Positions 9,216 through 17,758 of a DNA stretch of 64,000 nucleotides are shown here, piece by piece. Source of the stretch: Dendrophyllia cribrosa (taxonomy: Eukaryota; Cnidaria; Anthozoa; Scleractinia; Dendrophylliidae); contig JAJLRJ010000004.1 in NCBI GenBank assembly GCA_024195265.1, forward strand, positions 46,625 through 110,624, given 5' to 3'. The notes under the pieces were generated by a model. The model saw nothing but the letters and a program-made list of their open reading frames with translations, had not been told where the DNA came from and did no database searches. Position 1 is the stretch's first letter. Each line of letters starts with the position of its first letter. A program made the translations under genes and the position numbers.

Positions 9216-10080
9216 TTTCACCTGAAACGATGATTGCAGTGCGGTGAGACACAGAAAACCAAGGGAATCAAACAGTACTTTGTATAAACCCGATGAAAAA
9301 GAATAAATCAACTCTGTCTGTTCCTTTCCAACTAAGCTTTTAAATTGTCTGTATAATTATGAAATTGTTTGTTATCAATAAATATAGTTTGAACTTAAAC
9401 AAAGTGTGGGTTTATTGTTTTAGCGCGCGCATGTAATTTGTTGCTTTGTTAATTTTTCCGAGGTGCTAATTTTTCATGCAAATTTGGTTCAGTGTTAGTT
9501 CGCATAATTAAAAGTTTTAACTTTGAAGCTACCGGTAAAGTCATGTTATAAAACTTAAAGTGAGTGATGGCTTGCAAACTGAAAATCGAAACGGCTAAAA
9601 CGGCGGTAAATACGAATAAGAAGCGATTTTTAATACTGTGCAATTTTATTGCTTCTAAACTTGAATGTTTCGGAACAGTTTCGAACCCGGTAGATCGCAT
9701 AATTTCTCCTTCAATAACGCTATAGTTCACACTATTTTAACTTTTCATTTAACATCCCCTTGAAATTTATAAGCATTAAAATTGTATGAAATTGTAATAA
9801 AATAATCACATTATGTCATTCTACCCAGTGTGGCTCTCGAGTTAAAAATAGATTGATGTCATTCATTTCCGACTCCCCATTGACTTAAAATAGATAATGA
9901 TGTCATTCATTTCCGACTTCCCATTGACTTGAAATAGATTATGATGTCATCACTCCCCATTGACCTAAAATAGATTATGATGTCATCTCTACCTATTTTT
10001 AACCCATGACGTCACCTCTAGGGATCATGACGTCAGCTACTCCCCTCCTCCCGTTGGTCAACATACAACTTATATCTACT
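9216..10080 (-). repeat. ME2 right terminal inverted repeat
   Basis: This is the inverted counterpart of the left TIR. Its inner end contains, on the plus strand, an unbroken copy of the zinc-ribbon gene's last codons (about 9231-9308). The repeat therefore reaches into coding sequence and preserves the 22 bp deleted from the left copy. Two TGACGTCA sites lie at about 10006 and 10028. The outer end is ATATCTACT at 10072-10080. Confidence 0.8.
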
Positions 10081-10502
10081 TAGATCTTTTCTTTCTCTAA
10101 AAGATCGCTCAACAGTTTTTTATTCTTGATTAAACGCTTATCAATTCCCAACTCTGCGAGTCCATCTAAAAAGGTATTTAGCGCACGGGGTCGGGCTACA
10201 TCATCGTTATGGGAAAGTAGCACATACTCAACCAGCTCTGCGATGTTTGTCACGGGTATTATGCGTTGATTTCGGAGTAATTGGCCTCTAGGTGCCCAAA
10301 ACAGGATATCTTTGGAGGCGGCCATGCTATGCAACAAATCAGAAGCACGTTCTTTTGACACCGCTTTGGAAAGATTGCTTAAAACATCTTTAATTCTTGG
10401 CTCCTCGTTGTCTTCCTCGTCATCGTTGTCCTCATCGGAGGTTATAGTGTCTTCCATCCCGCTCTCCATTTCTTCTTCATCCCAGTCTACTTTTCTCTTC
10501 AT
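10081..10502 (-). pseudogene. ME1 acidic zinc-ribbon gene, N-terminal part
   Basis: It starts at 10502 with the same MKRKVDWDEEE as ME2 and is nearly identical across the conserved core. It is cut after the codons for LLEKEKI by ME2; the remainder lies at 4766-5222. The open frame stops just inside the insertion, so no full product can be made from this locus. Confidence 0.75.
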
Positions 10503-10561
10503 ATCGATCCGTACTCGTTAAAGACAAGCTGCAAATGATCAGTGCAACGATGGGTTAGGGG

Positions 10562-10851
10562 TTAGCATAGCATCAAAACGCCCAAGCTTGTAACAACGGG
10601 GGCCAATAAGTCTTGTATAAAGTCACCAGCCTCTTGTACAAGAATTTGCTTCTTTGTCTTGTAGGGAACGTTTTGGTTGGCCAGATTAATAAGAGCATCC
10701 TTATGTCGAAACAAAACACGCTTATTTGTTTCAGGACAGGGAATGTTTTCCGTAAGAACATTATAAAGAGTATGTAACAAGGCGTGAACCTGTTGTGGAG
10801 AAGCTGTCCTTAAGAGATTGACGCTGATGATCGGGACCATTAGCTAAGAGC
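10562..10851 (-). pseudogene. ME1 108-aa protein gene, C-terminal part
   Basis: It matches residues about 17-108 of the ME2 small protein. The 5' end (28671-28714) was separated by the Polinton, with TSD aagagc at 10846-10851 and 28671-28676. The stop codon comes from a telomere-like GGGTTAGGGGTTAG patch (10552-10565) that ME2 lacks, which adds one Cys to the end. Confidence 0.7.
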
Positions 10852-11208
10852 AGTAGATAGGAAAGAAGGGTTCTGGCACACTCCTCGGCCGCTCCTTTTT
10901 AGCACAAATTATAATTTATTTTACTTTTCCGCTACTTTTAGCACTAACTCTGAATTTGCACGCGCGCGCACGAAAATTGTTCCAAATTCACATATCCCGA
11001 CTCTCCAAAAATCATTAAAAGTCTGCTAAATTTTTAGCATAATTCACTTATCTCTGCAAAAAATCAACACAAATTTTCTTAAATTCCATAAAAAATTCAA
11101 TCAAATTCCATCTCATCCAAAAAAGTCCCACAAAATTCATCAGAATTCCATCTTTTTTGACAAAGAGCGGCCTCAGAGTTGCGCCAGAACCCTTCTTTCC
11201 TATCTACT
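10852..11208 (+). repeat. Polinton end unit with its own inverted ends, left
   Basis: The outermost 357 bp are bounded by the same 26-bp sequence in opposite orientations: outward-facing at 10852-10877 and inward-facing at 11183-11208. Similarity extends a further 20 bp or so with mismatches. The interior is not palindromic. An equivalent 357-bp unit closes the right end (28314-28670). A GC-rich CGCGCGCG core lies near 10965. Confidence 0.85.
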
Positions 11209-11227
11209 TGGGGATGAGGGATAAAAG

Positions 11228-11852
11228 TTTTTTCCCAAAATGATTTCGGGAAAAAAGATTTTTGATTTCAAAAAGTTTTCTCCCAAAAAGATTTCGGGAA
11301 AAAGATTTTGATTTCAAAAAGTTTTCTCCCAAAAAGTTTTCAGGAAAAAGATTTTGATTTCAAAAAGTTTTCAGGAAAAAAAGATTTTGATTTCAAAAAG
11401 TTTTCTCCCAAAAAGTTTTCAGGAAAAAGATTTTTTATTTCAAAAAGTTTTCTCCCAAAAAGATTTCAGGAAAAAGATTTTTTATTTCAAAACCTTTTCT
11501 CCCAAAAAGATTTCAGGAAAAAGACTTTTTATTTCAAAAAGTTTTCAGGAAAAAGATTTTTGATTTCAAAAAGTTTTCAGGAAAAAGATTTTTATTTCAA
11601 AAAGTTTTCAGGAAAAAGATTTTTTATTTCAAAAAGTTTTCAGGAAAAAGATTTTTTATTTCAAAAAGTTTTCAGGAAAAAGATTTTTTATTTCAAAAAG
11701 TTTTCAGGAAAAAGATTTTTTATTTCAAAAAGTTTTCAGGAAAAAGATTTTTTCTCCCAAAAAGTTTTCAGGAAAAAGATTTTTTCTCCCAAAAAGATTT
11801 CAGGAAAAAGATTTTTTATTTCTCTCAAAAAAGATTTCAGGAAAAAAGGGAA
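11228..11852 (+). repeat. 32-bp tandem array in Polinton left TIR
   Basis: A roughly 32-bp unit built from TTTCAAAAAGTTTTC, AGGAAAAAGATT and TCCCAAAAAG blocks repeats about 20 times. Because 32 is not a multiple of three and the unit has no stop on this strand, long spurious frames rich in Phe, Lys and Ser appear. The right-end array is longer. Confidence 0.85.
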
Positions 11853-11933
11853 AAAAAGTTCATTTCAAATGGGAATAAAGCTGTTTTTCTTCATCAACCA
11901 CTTTTTATCCCCCTGAATTGGAGGAGGAAAAAT

Positions 11934-14900
11934 TCATTTCAATCTCCAATGACCAATAGCCAAAGTGTTCACTCCATCATCTATCACAACTCTCTTGTCA
12001 TCATCAGCACTCAAAGCCACTTTCAAAATCTGCTCAATGAAAATCTCATGCAGATGTGATCGGAGAGAAACATTTTTCATTGGAGGAAATTTTTCACCAT
12101 GAAGAACGCGCACAAAATCTTCATGTGAAATCCTATTTTTAACCACATTCTTTTTTGTTCCCTTTGCTTTCTTGATTCCTTTTCCCTCATCCATCTTGAT
12201 GGAATAACATTTTGGTCTCAATCCAACAAATTCACGAATGATTTTTCCTCCTGCTTCATCTTTAAACATTCCTAAAATTTTCTTGTTTTTCCCAACGGGA
12301 AAGCCATTTTTCACAGCGAAATGATCTTTCGGATATCCAGATGTGTCAAACCATTTCTCAACATCTCCAGCAGTGTCAGCGAAGAAATCATCCGTCTCAA
12401 TCTCCAAAATCAGGGAATCTGTATCAGAATAGAGAACTTTCACACTCTCCCACTTTTTCTTCACATAACCATAATGAAATTTGAACATATGAATTTTGGA
12501 GAGATCAAGAATTGCTGCTCCAACAAAGATTGGTTTGTTCAAAGTAACTTTTGTTTTCCTCATGTGAATAGCAGCCACTTTATCTCTAAACTTGGCTGCG
12601 TGTTTGAAGTTGATTTTTTTCACCAAGTTTGCTTTTTTCTTCCTATCATTCACCAGTTTCATGTCAATTCTGTTCCTAACATTTTCCATGGTTTTCCCGT
12701 AAACAGCATTGCTTGCCAGTTTGAAAAGATCTTTCTCAAAATCATTTTTGGCTGCTGTTCTCAGTTTCGTATTCCATTCAATGAAAGGTTTCATGAAAGC
12801 TTCATTTCTGAATCCAATTCCTCTCCAAATCTTTTTCAGTTTCATTCCCAGGGAAAGAAAGAGTTTTAAACTCCTTCCATCCAAAACCATTTTTTCTTTA
12901 TCCATCAAGTTGGGAATTAACTTGTGGAATCCCCCAACTTCCAGGAGTTCAGGCGCCAAAGGAAAATCATTGTGGAAATCATGATTTTCATCTGGATATT
13001 CCAAGTCAACTTCCAGGACACATCCATGACCTGCCGCATCAACAATCTTCTCCCATTTCTTCAAAACCTCTTCACTCAACCATTCAAATCCTCCCACAGG
13101 GAGTGGTTGCACCATCGCAGTTGGATAAAGGGAATTTGCATCGAGATAAACGATGAACTTTGATGGTTGGGAAGGATTAAAATCTTCCATGAATTTGTTG
13201 TTTGCCTGAGAAAATCTGTGAAAGACTGTGGAAACTCCTCCACGAATTTGCCTTTCAAAAAACCGAAACATTTCTATATCTCCTTCACAAATCAATTCCA
13301 ACTCAACTCCTGTCATTTTCAACATAGCATCCCAAAAGAAAGAGGGGGCAGTCAAAAACCATGCGGGGTCCAACAGATAGTTTTCCAACAAAACTTTCCT
13401 AAAATTTTCCACCACATCTGTCAGGAGAAAAACATCCGTCTTCAAATAGAGATCATTATATTCTCCCATGTTAGACATCCCAAATTTTCTCCAGACATTT
13501 TCAGCATGAGCAAAATCTTCATCTGAAATTCCTTCTCCAGACAACTGGGAGAAAAAAGAATCTTTCCCAGGAAGTTCACAATTAAATTTCTCAAATGAAT
13601 CCATGAATTCATAGGGAAAAACTCCTTTTCTGGAAAGCAAATCAACATCAACATCATCTGGGAAAAATCTTTTTAAGCAATGCAAATCATTTTTTCCCAA
13701 ATTTCCAACAAGATTTGCCAAAGAAGAATTCATAAATTTCAGGGAGTCAACAAAGCGAATCTCATGTTTCAAATCATGTTTTTTTCCCTCTTCATCTTCA
13801 AATGTTCCCCAAACAATTTTCAGGGAGAAAGAAACATATTTTTCGTCATTGTTTGGGATTGCATCAATCTCCCCAAATTCATTTCCCATGTTTTTGATGA
13901 AAAGATGGGAATCATATCCATCTAAATTGTGAATGAAGACTGGAGTGAAATCTGGCACTTTCGCTTGCAAATTACAATATTCACGAGCAGCTCCGCGAAA
14001 TTCCCCAGTCAGATGACAATGATCAGCAACTTTTTTTTCCTCAATCTTTTTCCTGCAAAGCCAACAAATATCAGTTTTCTCAAATGCTTCCTTTTCTCCT
14101 TTCTTCCAAAGAATTCTCTTCCAATTTTTTCTCAGCATTGGTCTTCGCACATCATTCAGAATCCATTTCACCTGATCAACTAATTTCACCAGAAACTCTC
14201 TCCCAACATCATCTCCTACTTTTCCACGAAAGAAAACTGGGGAGAAATCAACACCAACTTGGCTCACAGGAAGAAAACAAAAGCTGCAGGGAACATGATG
14301 CTGAATTTGCTCTGTTTTTTCCCCAATTTTCTTTTCTGTTTTCTCCAAAATCGACTCAAAATCAGCGTAGATGACAAAGGGAACGGTTGTTGTGCATTGA
14401 ACTTTCTTGAATTTCATGATTGATTTTTCTGGAGGGAGAACAGCTTTCACTCCATCATCCATGCAAAATTCTTGATGAACATCGAGTGTTTCTTTGGAGT
14501 TGAATGAATTGAGACAACCATCACAAACATGCCTTTGGTTTTTGTTTTTGGAATCTTCTCCAAACCACAATCGATTCAAATTCTTCACCAAAGCGAAATG
14601 TTCATTTTCTCCGCTTTTCAGTTTGAAAAGAATCACATGATTCTCTTTCTTTTCCCTTGCTTTTCTCAAAGTCAAGATTTGTTTCCCCTCAACAATCCCC
14701 AAGACATTCACAGAAATGTTATTTTGTCTTTCAAATCTGTCAATGTCTCTCCATGAAATGGGAAATGAAATTCCTTCCCAATTGAATTCCTCACATTGTT
14801 TTCTCAACAAAGGAGTGATTCTTTGTGGATTTTTCTCCACTGGATTTTTCCATCTTCCAATGCACCACTTGAAGCACTTATCATCATTTTCATTTTTCAT

Positions 14901-15659
14901 GTTTGTTATTGCTTTTTTTGCAGCAAGCCAATCAGGAAGTGGAATGAATTTTCCAACAGTCATTTCATCCAGATGAATTTCCAATCTTTCAACTCGCAAG
15001 AATCTCCTGTTGCTTCTTCCCCTTTGGAAATTCCGCATGTTTTCCAACATCCTCTCATTCATTTCTCTCAGCAATTTTTCCAAGTCAGTTCCCTCAAAAA
15101 CTTCTTCAACCAGGGAAGAAAAGAAGGCATCATTTTCAATGGCTGTTCCCTGTGCTAAATCATGAGAAATCATTCTGCAAACCAAAACCATTTTCACTTT
15201 GAACCCAAAATGTTTCTTCAGAATTTCAACCACATTTCCTTTCACATTCTTCAAGAATCCTTCTGCGGAATATCCTTCTTTTCCCTTGACAACAAAAGTC
15301 GATCCACCCAACCCCGGTTTTTCTTCAATATCAAACTCAGGTCTCTTCAGCATTTCTCCAATCTTCGCGTTCAACTTCAAAAGTTTTTTCCGGGCTCTTT
15401 CCTTCAGATTCCAATCAACTCTTTTCCTTATCTTTCCAAACCAGGAATTCATTGAATCAATGGATGACTCAACAACTGTCGAGATTCTTTCTGGAAGAAC
15501 TTTTTGAACAGCTGATTTCACTTCGGGAAAAGATGTTTTCTTGATGATTTTTCTCTGTGGGTTTTGCAACTCTTTTTCCAGATCAGCTTTTTTCATCCGG
15601 GAGAATCCAACCATTCCTTCCGAACGTGCACGATCTCTCAATTCTTTTAAAGTTGGCAT
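11934..15659 (-). CDS. Protein-primed DNA polymerase B (Polinton pPolB)
   Basis: The protein is 1,241 aa from the Met at 15659. This start was chosen over an upstream Met because it begins a SAP-like DNA-binding helix pair (LKELRDRARSEGM) and lies just outside the divergent gene. A C2H2 finger (about residues 375-393) and an exonuclease motif IYADFE (about 430) follow. Next come an HNH/endonuclease-VII-like Cys-His cluster with CWLCRKK and DHCHL (about 530-550) and a second exonuclease block, HNLDGYDSHLF (about 580). Polymerase motif A is LDANSLYPT (about 836), motif B is KLASNAVYG (about 984) and motif C is YSDTDSL (about 1078). This architecture is that of Polinton replicative polymerases. 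The frame is intact. Confidence 0.95.
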   Translation of the reverse strand: MPTLKELRDRARSEGMVGFSRMKKADLEKELQNPQRKIIKKTSFPEVKSAVQKVLPERISTVVESSIDSMNSWFGKIRKRVDWNLKERARKKLLKLNAKIGEMLKRPEFDIEEKPGLGGSTFVVKGKEGYSAEGFLKNVKGNVVEILKKHFGFKVKMVLVCRMISHDLAQGTAIENDAFFSSLVEEVFEGTDLEKLLREMNERMLENMRNFQRGRSNRRFLRVERLEIHLDEMTVGKFIPLPDWLAAKKAITNMKNENDDKCFKWCIGRWKNPVEKNPQRITPLLRKQCEEFNWEGISFPISWRDIDRFERQNNISVNVLGIVEGKQILTLRKAREKKENHVILFKLKSGENEHFALVKNLNRLWFGEDSKNKNQRHVCDGCLNSFNSKETLDVHQEFCMDDGVKAVLPPEKSIMKFKKVQCTTTVPFVIYADFESILEKTEKKIGEKTEQIQHHVPCSFCFLPVSQVGVDFSPVFFRGKVGDDVGREFLVKLVDQVKWILNDVRRPMLRKNWKRILWKKGEKEAFEKTDICWLCRKKIEEKKVADHCHLTGEFRGAAREYCNLQAKVPDFTPVFIHNLDGYDSHLFIKNMGNEFGEIDAIPNNDEKYVSFSLKIVWGTFEDEEGKKHDLKHEIRFVDSLKFMNSSLANLVGNLGKNDLHCLKRFFPDDVDVDLLSRKGVFPYEFMDSFEKFNCELPGKDSFFSQLSGEGISDEDFAHAENVWRKFGMSNMGEYNDLYLKTDVFLLTDVVENFRKVLLENYLLDPAWFLTAPSFFWDAMLKMTGVELELICEGDIEMFRFFERQIRGGVSTVFHRFSQANNKFMEDFNPSQPSKFIVYLDANSLYPTAMVQPLPVGGFEWLSEEVLKKWEKIVDAAGHGCVLEVDLEYPDENHDFHNDFPLAPELLEVGGFHKLIPNLMDKEKMVLDGRSLKLFLSLGMKLKKIWRGIGFRNEAFMKPFIEWNTKLRTAAKNDFEKDLFKLASNAVYGKTMENVRNRIDMKLVNDRKKKANLVKKINFKHAAKFRDKVAAIHMRKTKVTLNKPIFVGAAILDLSKIHMFKFHYGYVKKKWESVKVLYSDTDSLILEIETDDFFADTAGDVEKWFDTSGYPKDHFAVKNGFPVGKNKKILGMFKDEAGGKIIREFVGLRPKCYSIKMDEGKGIKKAKGTKKNVVKNRISHEDFVRVLHGEKFPPMKNVSLRSHLHEIFIEQILKVALSADDDKRVVIDDGVNTLAIGHWRLK

Positions 15660-15681
15660 TTTGAATGAAAAAGAAAAAAAA

Positions 15682-16197
15682 ATGTTTTCATTCAAAATGA
15701 AGTTTTCAATCCAGGAAGAAGGAAAAGAAAAGCAGATTTTTTTCACATTCAAAGAAGCATCAGAAAAAACTGGCATTCCGAATTCCACCATTTGGAGGTT
15801 CATCAAAAACAATTCAGAAAACAAAAAGTTCACCAGAAAATCAGACAAAAAAGTTTTCTTCATTCAGGAAGAAATAACAGATGAACCTTTTCTCCAAGTT
15901 GATGGAGAAGATATTTTTGATTGTGATGAACTAAAAAAGTTTGGAATTTCAAACACAGTTTTTTTCAATCAAATTCTCAGGAAGAAAAACCATTTCCTTG
16001 ATTCGGAGGAGATCTCTCACCGCATCACATGGAAATCTCCTGAATTTGATTTCTTTATTGATAGATTGAGGGAAAATCAAAGGGATACAAAAATCATTCA
16101 AAAGACTAAAAAGAAATCATGGCCAAAATCAACCATAAATCACGCTTCAGTTTTTGCAAATCATAAAGACCTTGTAGACATCATTGAAAAAGTTTGA
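15682..16197 (+). CDS. Putative helix-turn-helix DNA-binding protein
   Basis: The 171-aa protein starts at 15682, 22 bp from the divergent polymerase start; upstream frame is antisense to polymerase. Residues about 20-60, around FKEASEKTGIPNSTIWRFI, look like a NUMOD1-type helix-turn-helix that reads DNA. The rest is charged and ends with a basic stretch (KKKSWPKS). The tight head-to-head arrangement suggests a shared promoter and a possible regulatory or replication role, which is inference. Not assigned to a named family. Confidence 0.55.
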   Translation: MFSFKMKFSIQEEGKEKQIFFTFKEASEKTGIPNSTIWRFIKNNSENKKFTRKSDKKVFFIQEEITDEPFLQVDGEDIFDCDELKKFGISNTVFFNQILRKKNHFLDSEEISHRITWKSPEFDFFIDRLRENQRDTKIIQKTKKKSWPKSTINHASVFANHKDLVDIIEKV

Positions 16198-16250
16198 TTT
16201 TTTTTCCTGAAAACGACAACGTTGAATTTTCATTTCCAAGAAATGAAAAA

Positions 16251-16868
16251 TCAATCCTCTTCTTCTTCATCTACAAAGTCATCAAACGCTGAAACGTTTC
16301 CATGGAATTTTGTTACAAAACAAGAATTGATTGAGCATGTGATTGATTGACAATTTCCACAAAAGATGCGTGAAATGCGGAGGATGACATGTCCTGTCAG
16401 TTTTTCTCCAATGTGGTCATGGGGATCGAAACGAATGGATTTTCTTTGTCCAACTTCCCCTTCACCAAATTTCGAGAATGGGACAGAGATGTTGCCTTTT
16501 CTGTCAGTCCACAATTTACACCAAACTTTTTCCATTTCACTTCGATCTGTTTTAATCAAGTTGAAATCGGTGGATGTGAATTTCCCAAATTTTGATTTCA
16601 GTTTCAAAACTGCTTCTTTGTTTTCCATCGCCAACTTTCTGATTTGCGTTTCAATTTCCTGAAACTTTTCCTTGAGTTCAGGAGGAGATTGATTGAGATT
16701 GATTGCTAATGAAAATCCGTTTTCATTCCTGAAGATTTTGAAAATGCATTTCATGATTTGAACTGTGATTGGTTTCTCATTGATCCGGAGAGGAATTTCA
16801 ACAAATGGATGTGTTGTGTTTTTCAGAATTGGTTCTCCCGTTTTGATTTCACTTGCTTCGACATTCAT
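16251..16868 (-). CDS. Probable ssDNA-binding protein
   Basis: The 205-aa protein has a beta-rich N-terminal half (HPFVEIPLRINEKPITVQ), a helical KFQEIETQIRKLA segment, a second beta region around KVWCKLWTDRKGNISVPF and a strongly acidic tail, DDFVDEEEED. An acidic C-terminus and this strand-helix-strand layout recall the ssDNA-binding-like proteins of large DNA viruses and Polinton-like viruses. I place it there from layout, without a database match. It would coat displaced strands during protein-primed replication. Confidence 0.5.
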   Translation of the reverse strand: MNVEASEIKTGEPILKNTTHPFVEIPLRINEKPITVQIMKCIFKIFRNENGFSLAINLNQSPPELKEKFQEIETQIRKLAMENKEAVLKLKSKFGKFTSTDFNLIKTDRSEMEKVWCKLWTDRKGNISVPFSKFGEGEVGQRKSIRFDPHDHIGEKLTGHVILRISRIFCGNCQSITCSINSCFVTKFHGNVSAFDDFVDEEEED

Positions 16869-16909
16869 TTTCTTTGGAGAAAAAAAAATAATTTTTTTTT
16901 AATTTAAAA

Positions 16910-17239
16910 ATGGAAGCAGAAGATTTCGAAAGAATGATGGAAGAAGATTTCGAAGGAATGATGGAAGAAGATTTCGAAAGAATGATGGAAGAAGAAGATT
17001 TCGAAAGAACGATGGAAGACAGTGATTATATTATAGAATTGATGAATCTCGGATTTCTGGATGATTTGGCGATAGAAATTATTCTAAAAATTAGAGAAAG
17101 AGGTGAACACCCAGAGGACTTAATTAATATGTTCACGGAATATGATTTTAATGGAGATGATTTTGAATACGGTGAGTTCTCAGCATCAGAAATTGTTGAA
17201 CTGTTTATGGAACCCTCATCGCTTGGGAATGTGATATGA
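16910..17239 (+). CDS. Acidic repeat protein, function unknown
   Basis: The 109-aa protein opens with four imperfect copies of an EDFERMMEE-type repeat (residues about 4-36). A UBA-like stretch, LMNLGFLDDLAIEIILKI (about 44-61), and an acidic tail follow. It is very poor in basic residues. No family is recognised. It sits between two minus-strand genes and ends two bases before the stop of the next one. Confidence 0.45.
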   Translation: MEAEDFERMMEEDFEGMMEEDFERMMEEEDFERTMEDSDYIIELMNLGFLDDLAIEIILKIRERGEHPEDLINMFTEYDFNGDDFEYGEFSASEIVELFMEPSSLGNVI

Positions 17240-17241
17240 GA

Positions 17242-17736
17242 TCACTCAAACAACAAATCATATTTCTTCTCAAACTTCTCCAAATCCAATCCCAAATCAA
17301 TCACAATCCCATCAACCACCTCCATTGCTGGAAGGAATTCATTTCGAATGAATTTTCCACTTCTCAAAGCAAAACGCAGGTAAGTCAATGTTTTCTCATA
17401 GGTTGTGAACGCGAACTTCGCCATATCAATTTTGTTTCCATATTTCTTCATTTCATTCCCTGTTTTGACAACCAGACCTGCACCTGAAATCACTCCCAAA
17501 ACGATGGGATTCATTGTCACTCCTCCAGCAATTGTGCCAATCGCAACAAGAGCGGAAGATGTTAAATTCACAAACAAATTCATCTTTTTGAAATGTTTGT
17601 GAGCTCTTTTCAAACACCAAAATCTTTTGTGATAGAATCGGAAGAGTTGTTTGATCTCTTCCAGTTCTTCTGGAGAGATATCTTTGCTGATGTGATTGAA
17701 ATCGAGAATCTTTTTCTTTTGTCGCTCTTTTTTCAT
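17242..17736 (-). CDS. Polinton membrane-associated protein, unknown
   Basis: The 164-aa protein runs from the Met at 17736 (MKKERQKKK). A central hydrophobic glycine-rich stretch (SALVAIGTIAGG, then IVLGVISGAGLVV) suggests one or two membrane segments, flanked by charged helices. Similar proteins recur in invertebrate Polintons as I recall, with no agreed role. A membrane location is inferred only from hydrophobicity. Confidence 0.55.
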   Translation of the reverse strand: MKKERQKKKILDFNHISKDISPEELEEIKQLFRFYHKRFWCLKRAHKHFKKMNLFVNLTSSALVAIGTIAGGVTMNPIVLGVISGAGLVVKTGNEMKKYGNKIDMAKFAFTTYEKTLTYLRFALRSGKFIRNEFLPAMEVVDGIVIDLGLDLEKFEKKYDLLFE

Positions 17737-17758
17737 TTTGAAAGAGAAATGAAAAAAT

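Larger units (their letters stand above)
5223..10080. mobile_element. ME2: mini-Polinton-like element, near intact
   Basis: The 4,858-bp element starts AGTAGATATAAGTTGTATG and ends with the inverted form, flanked by the 6-bp TSD tagatc. It inserted into the zinc-ribbon gene of its relative ME1. The first eight bases, AGTAGATA, equal those of the 17.8-kb Polinton nearby. Gene order is zinc-ribbon protein (minus), 108-aa protein (minus), GGT-repeat region, packaging ATPase (plus). No integrase, polymerase or capsid is present, so mobilisation must come from elsewhere. I infer a Polinton-type helper. Confidence 0.85.

Noticed and set aside
11308..11916. Long open frames rich in Phe, Lys and Ser in the Polinton left TIR (and 27168-28038 on the minus strand in the right TIR)
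   Set aside because: They follow the 32-bp tandem unit, occur in several overlapping frames, and have no composition or domain typical of a protein.
12321..14976. Many plus-strand frames of 70-180 codons
   Set aside because: They are antisense shadows of the PolB gene, without own start context or domains.
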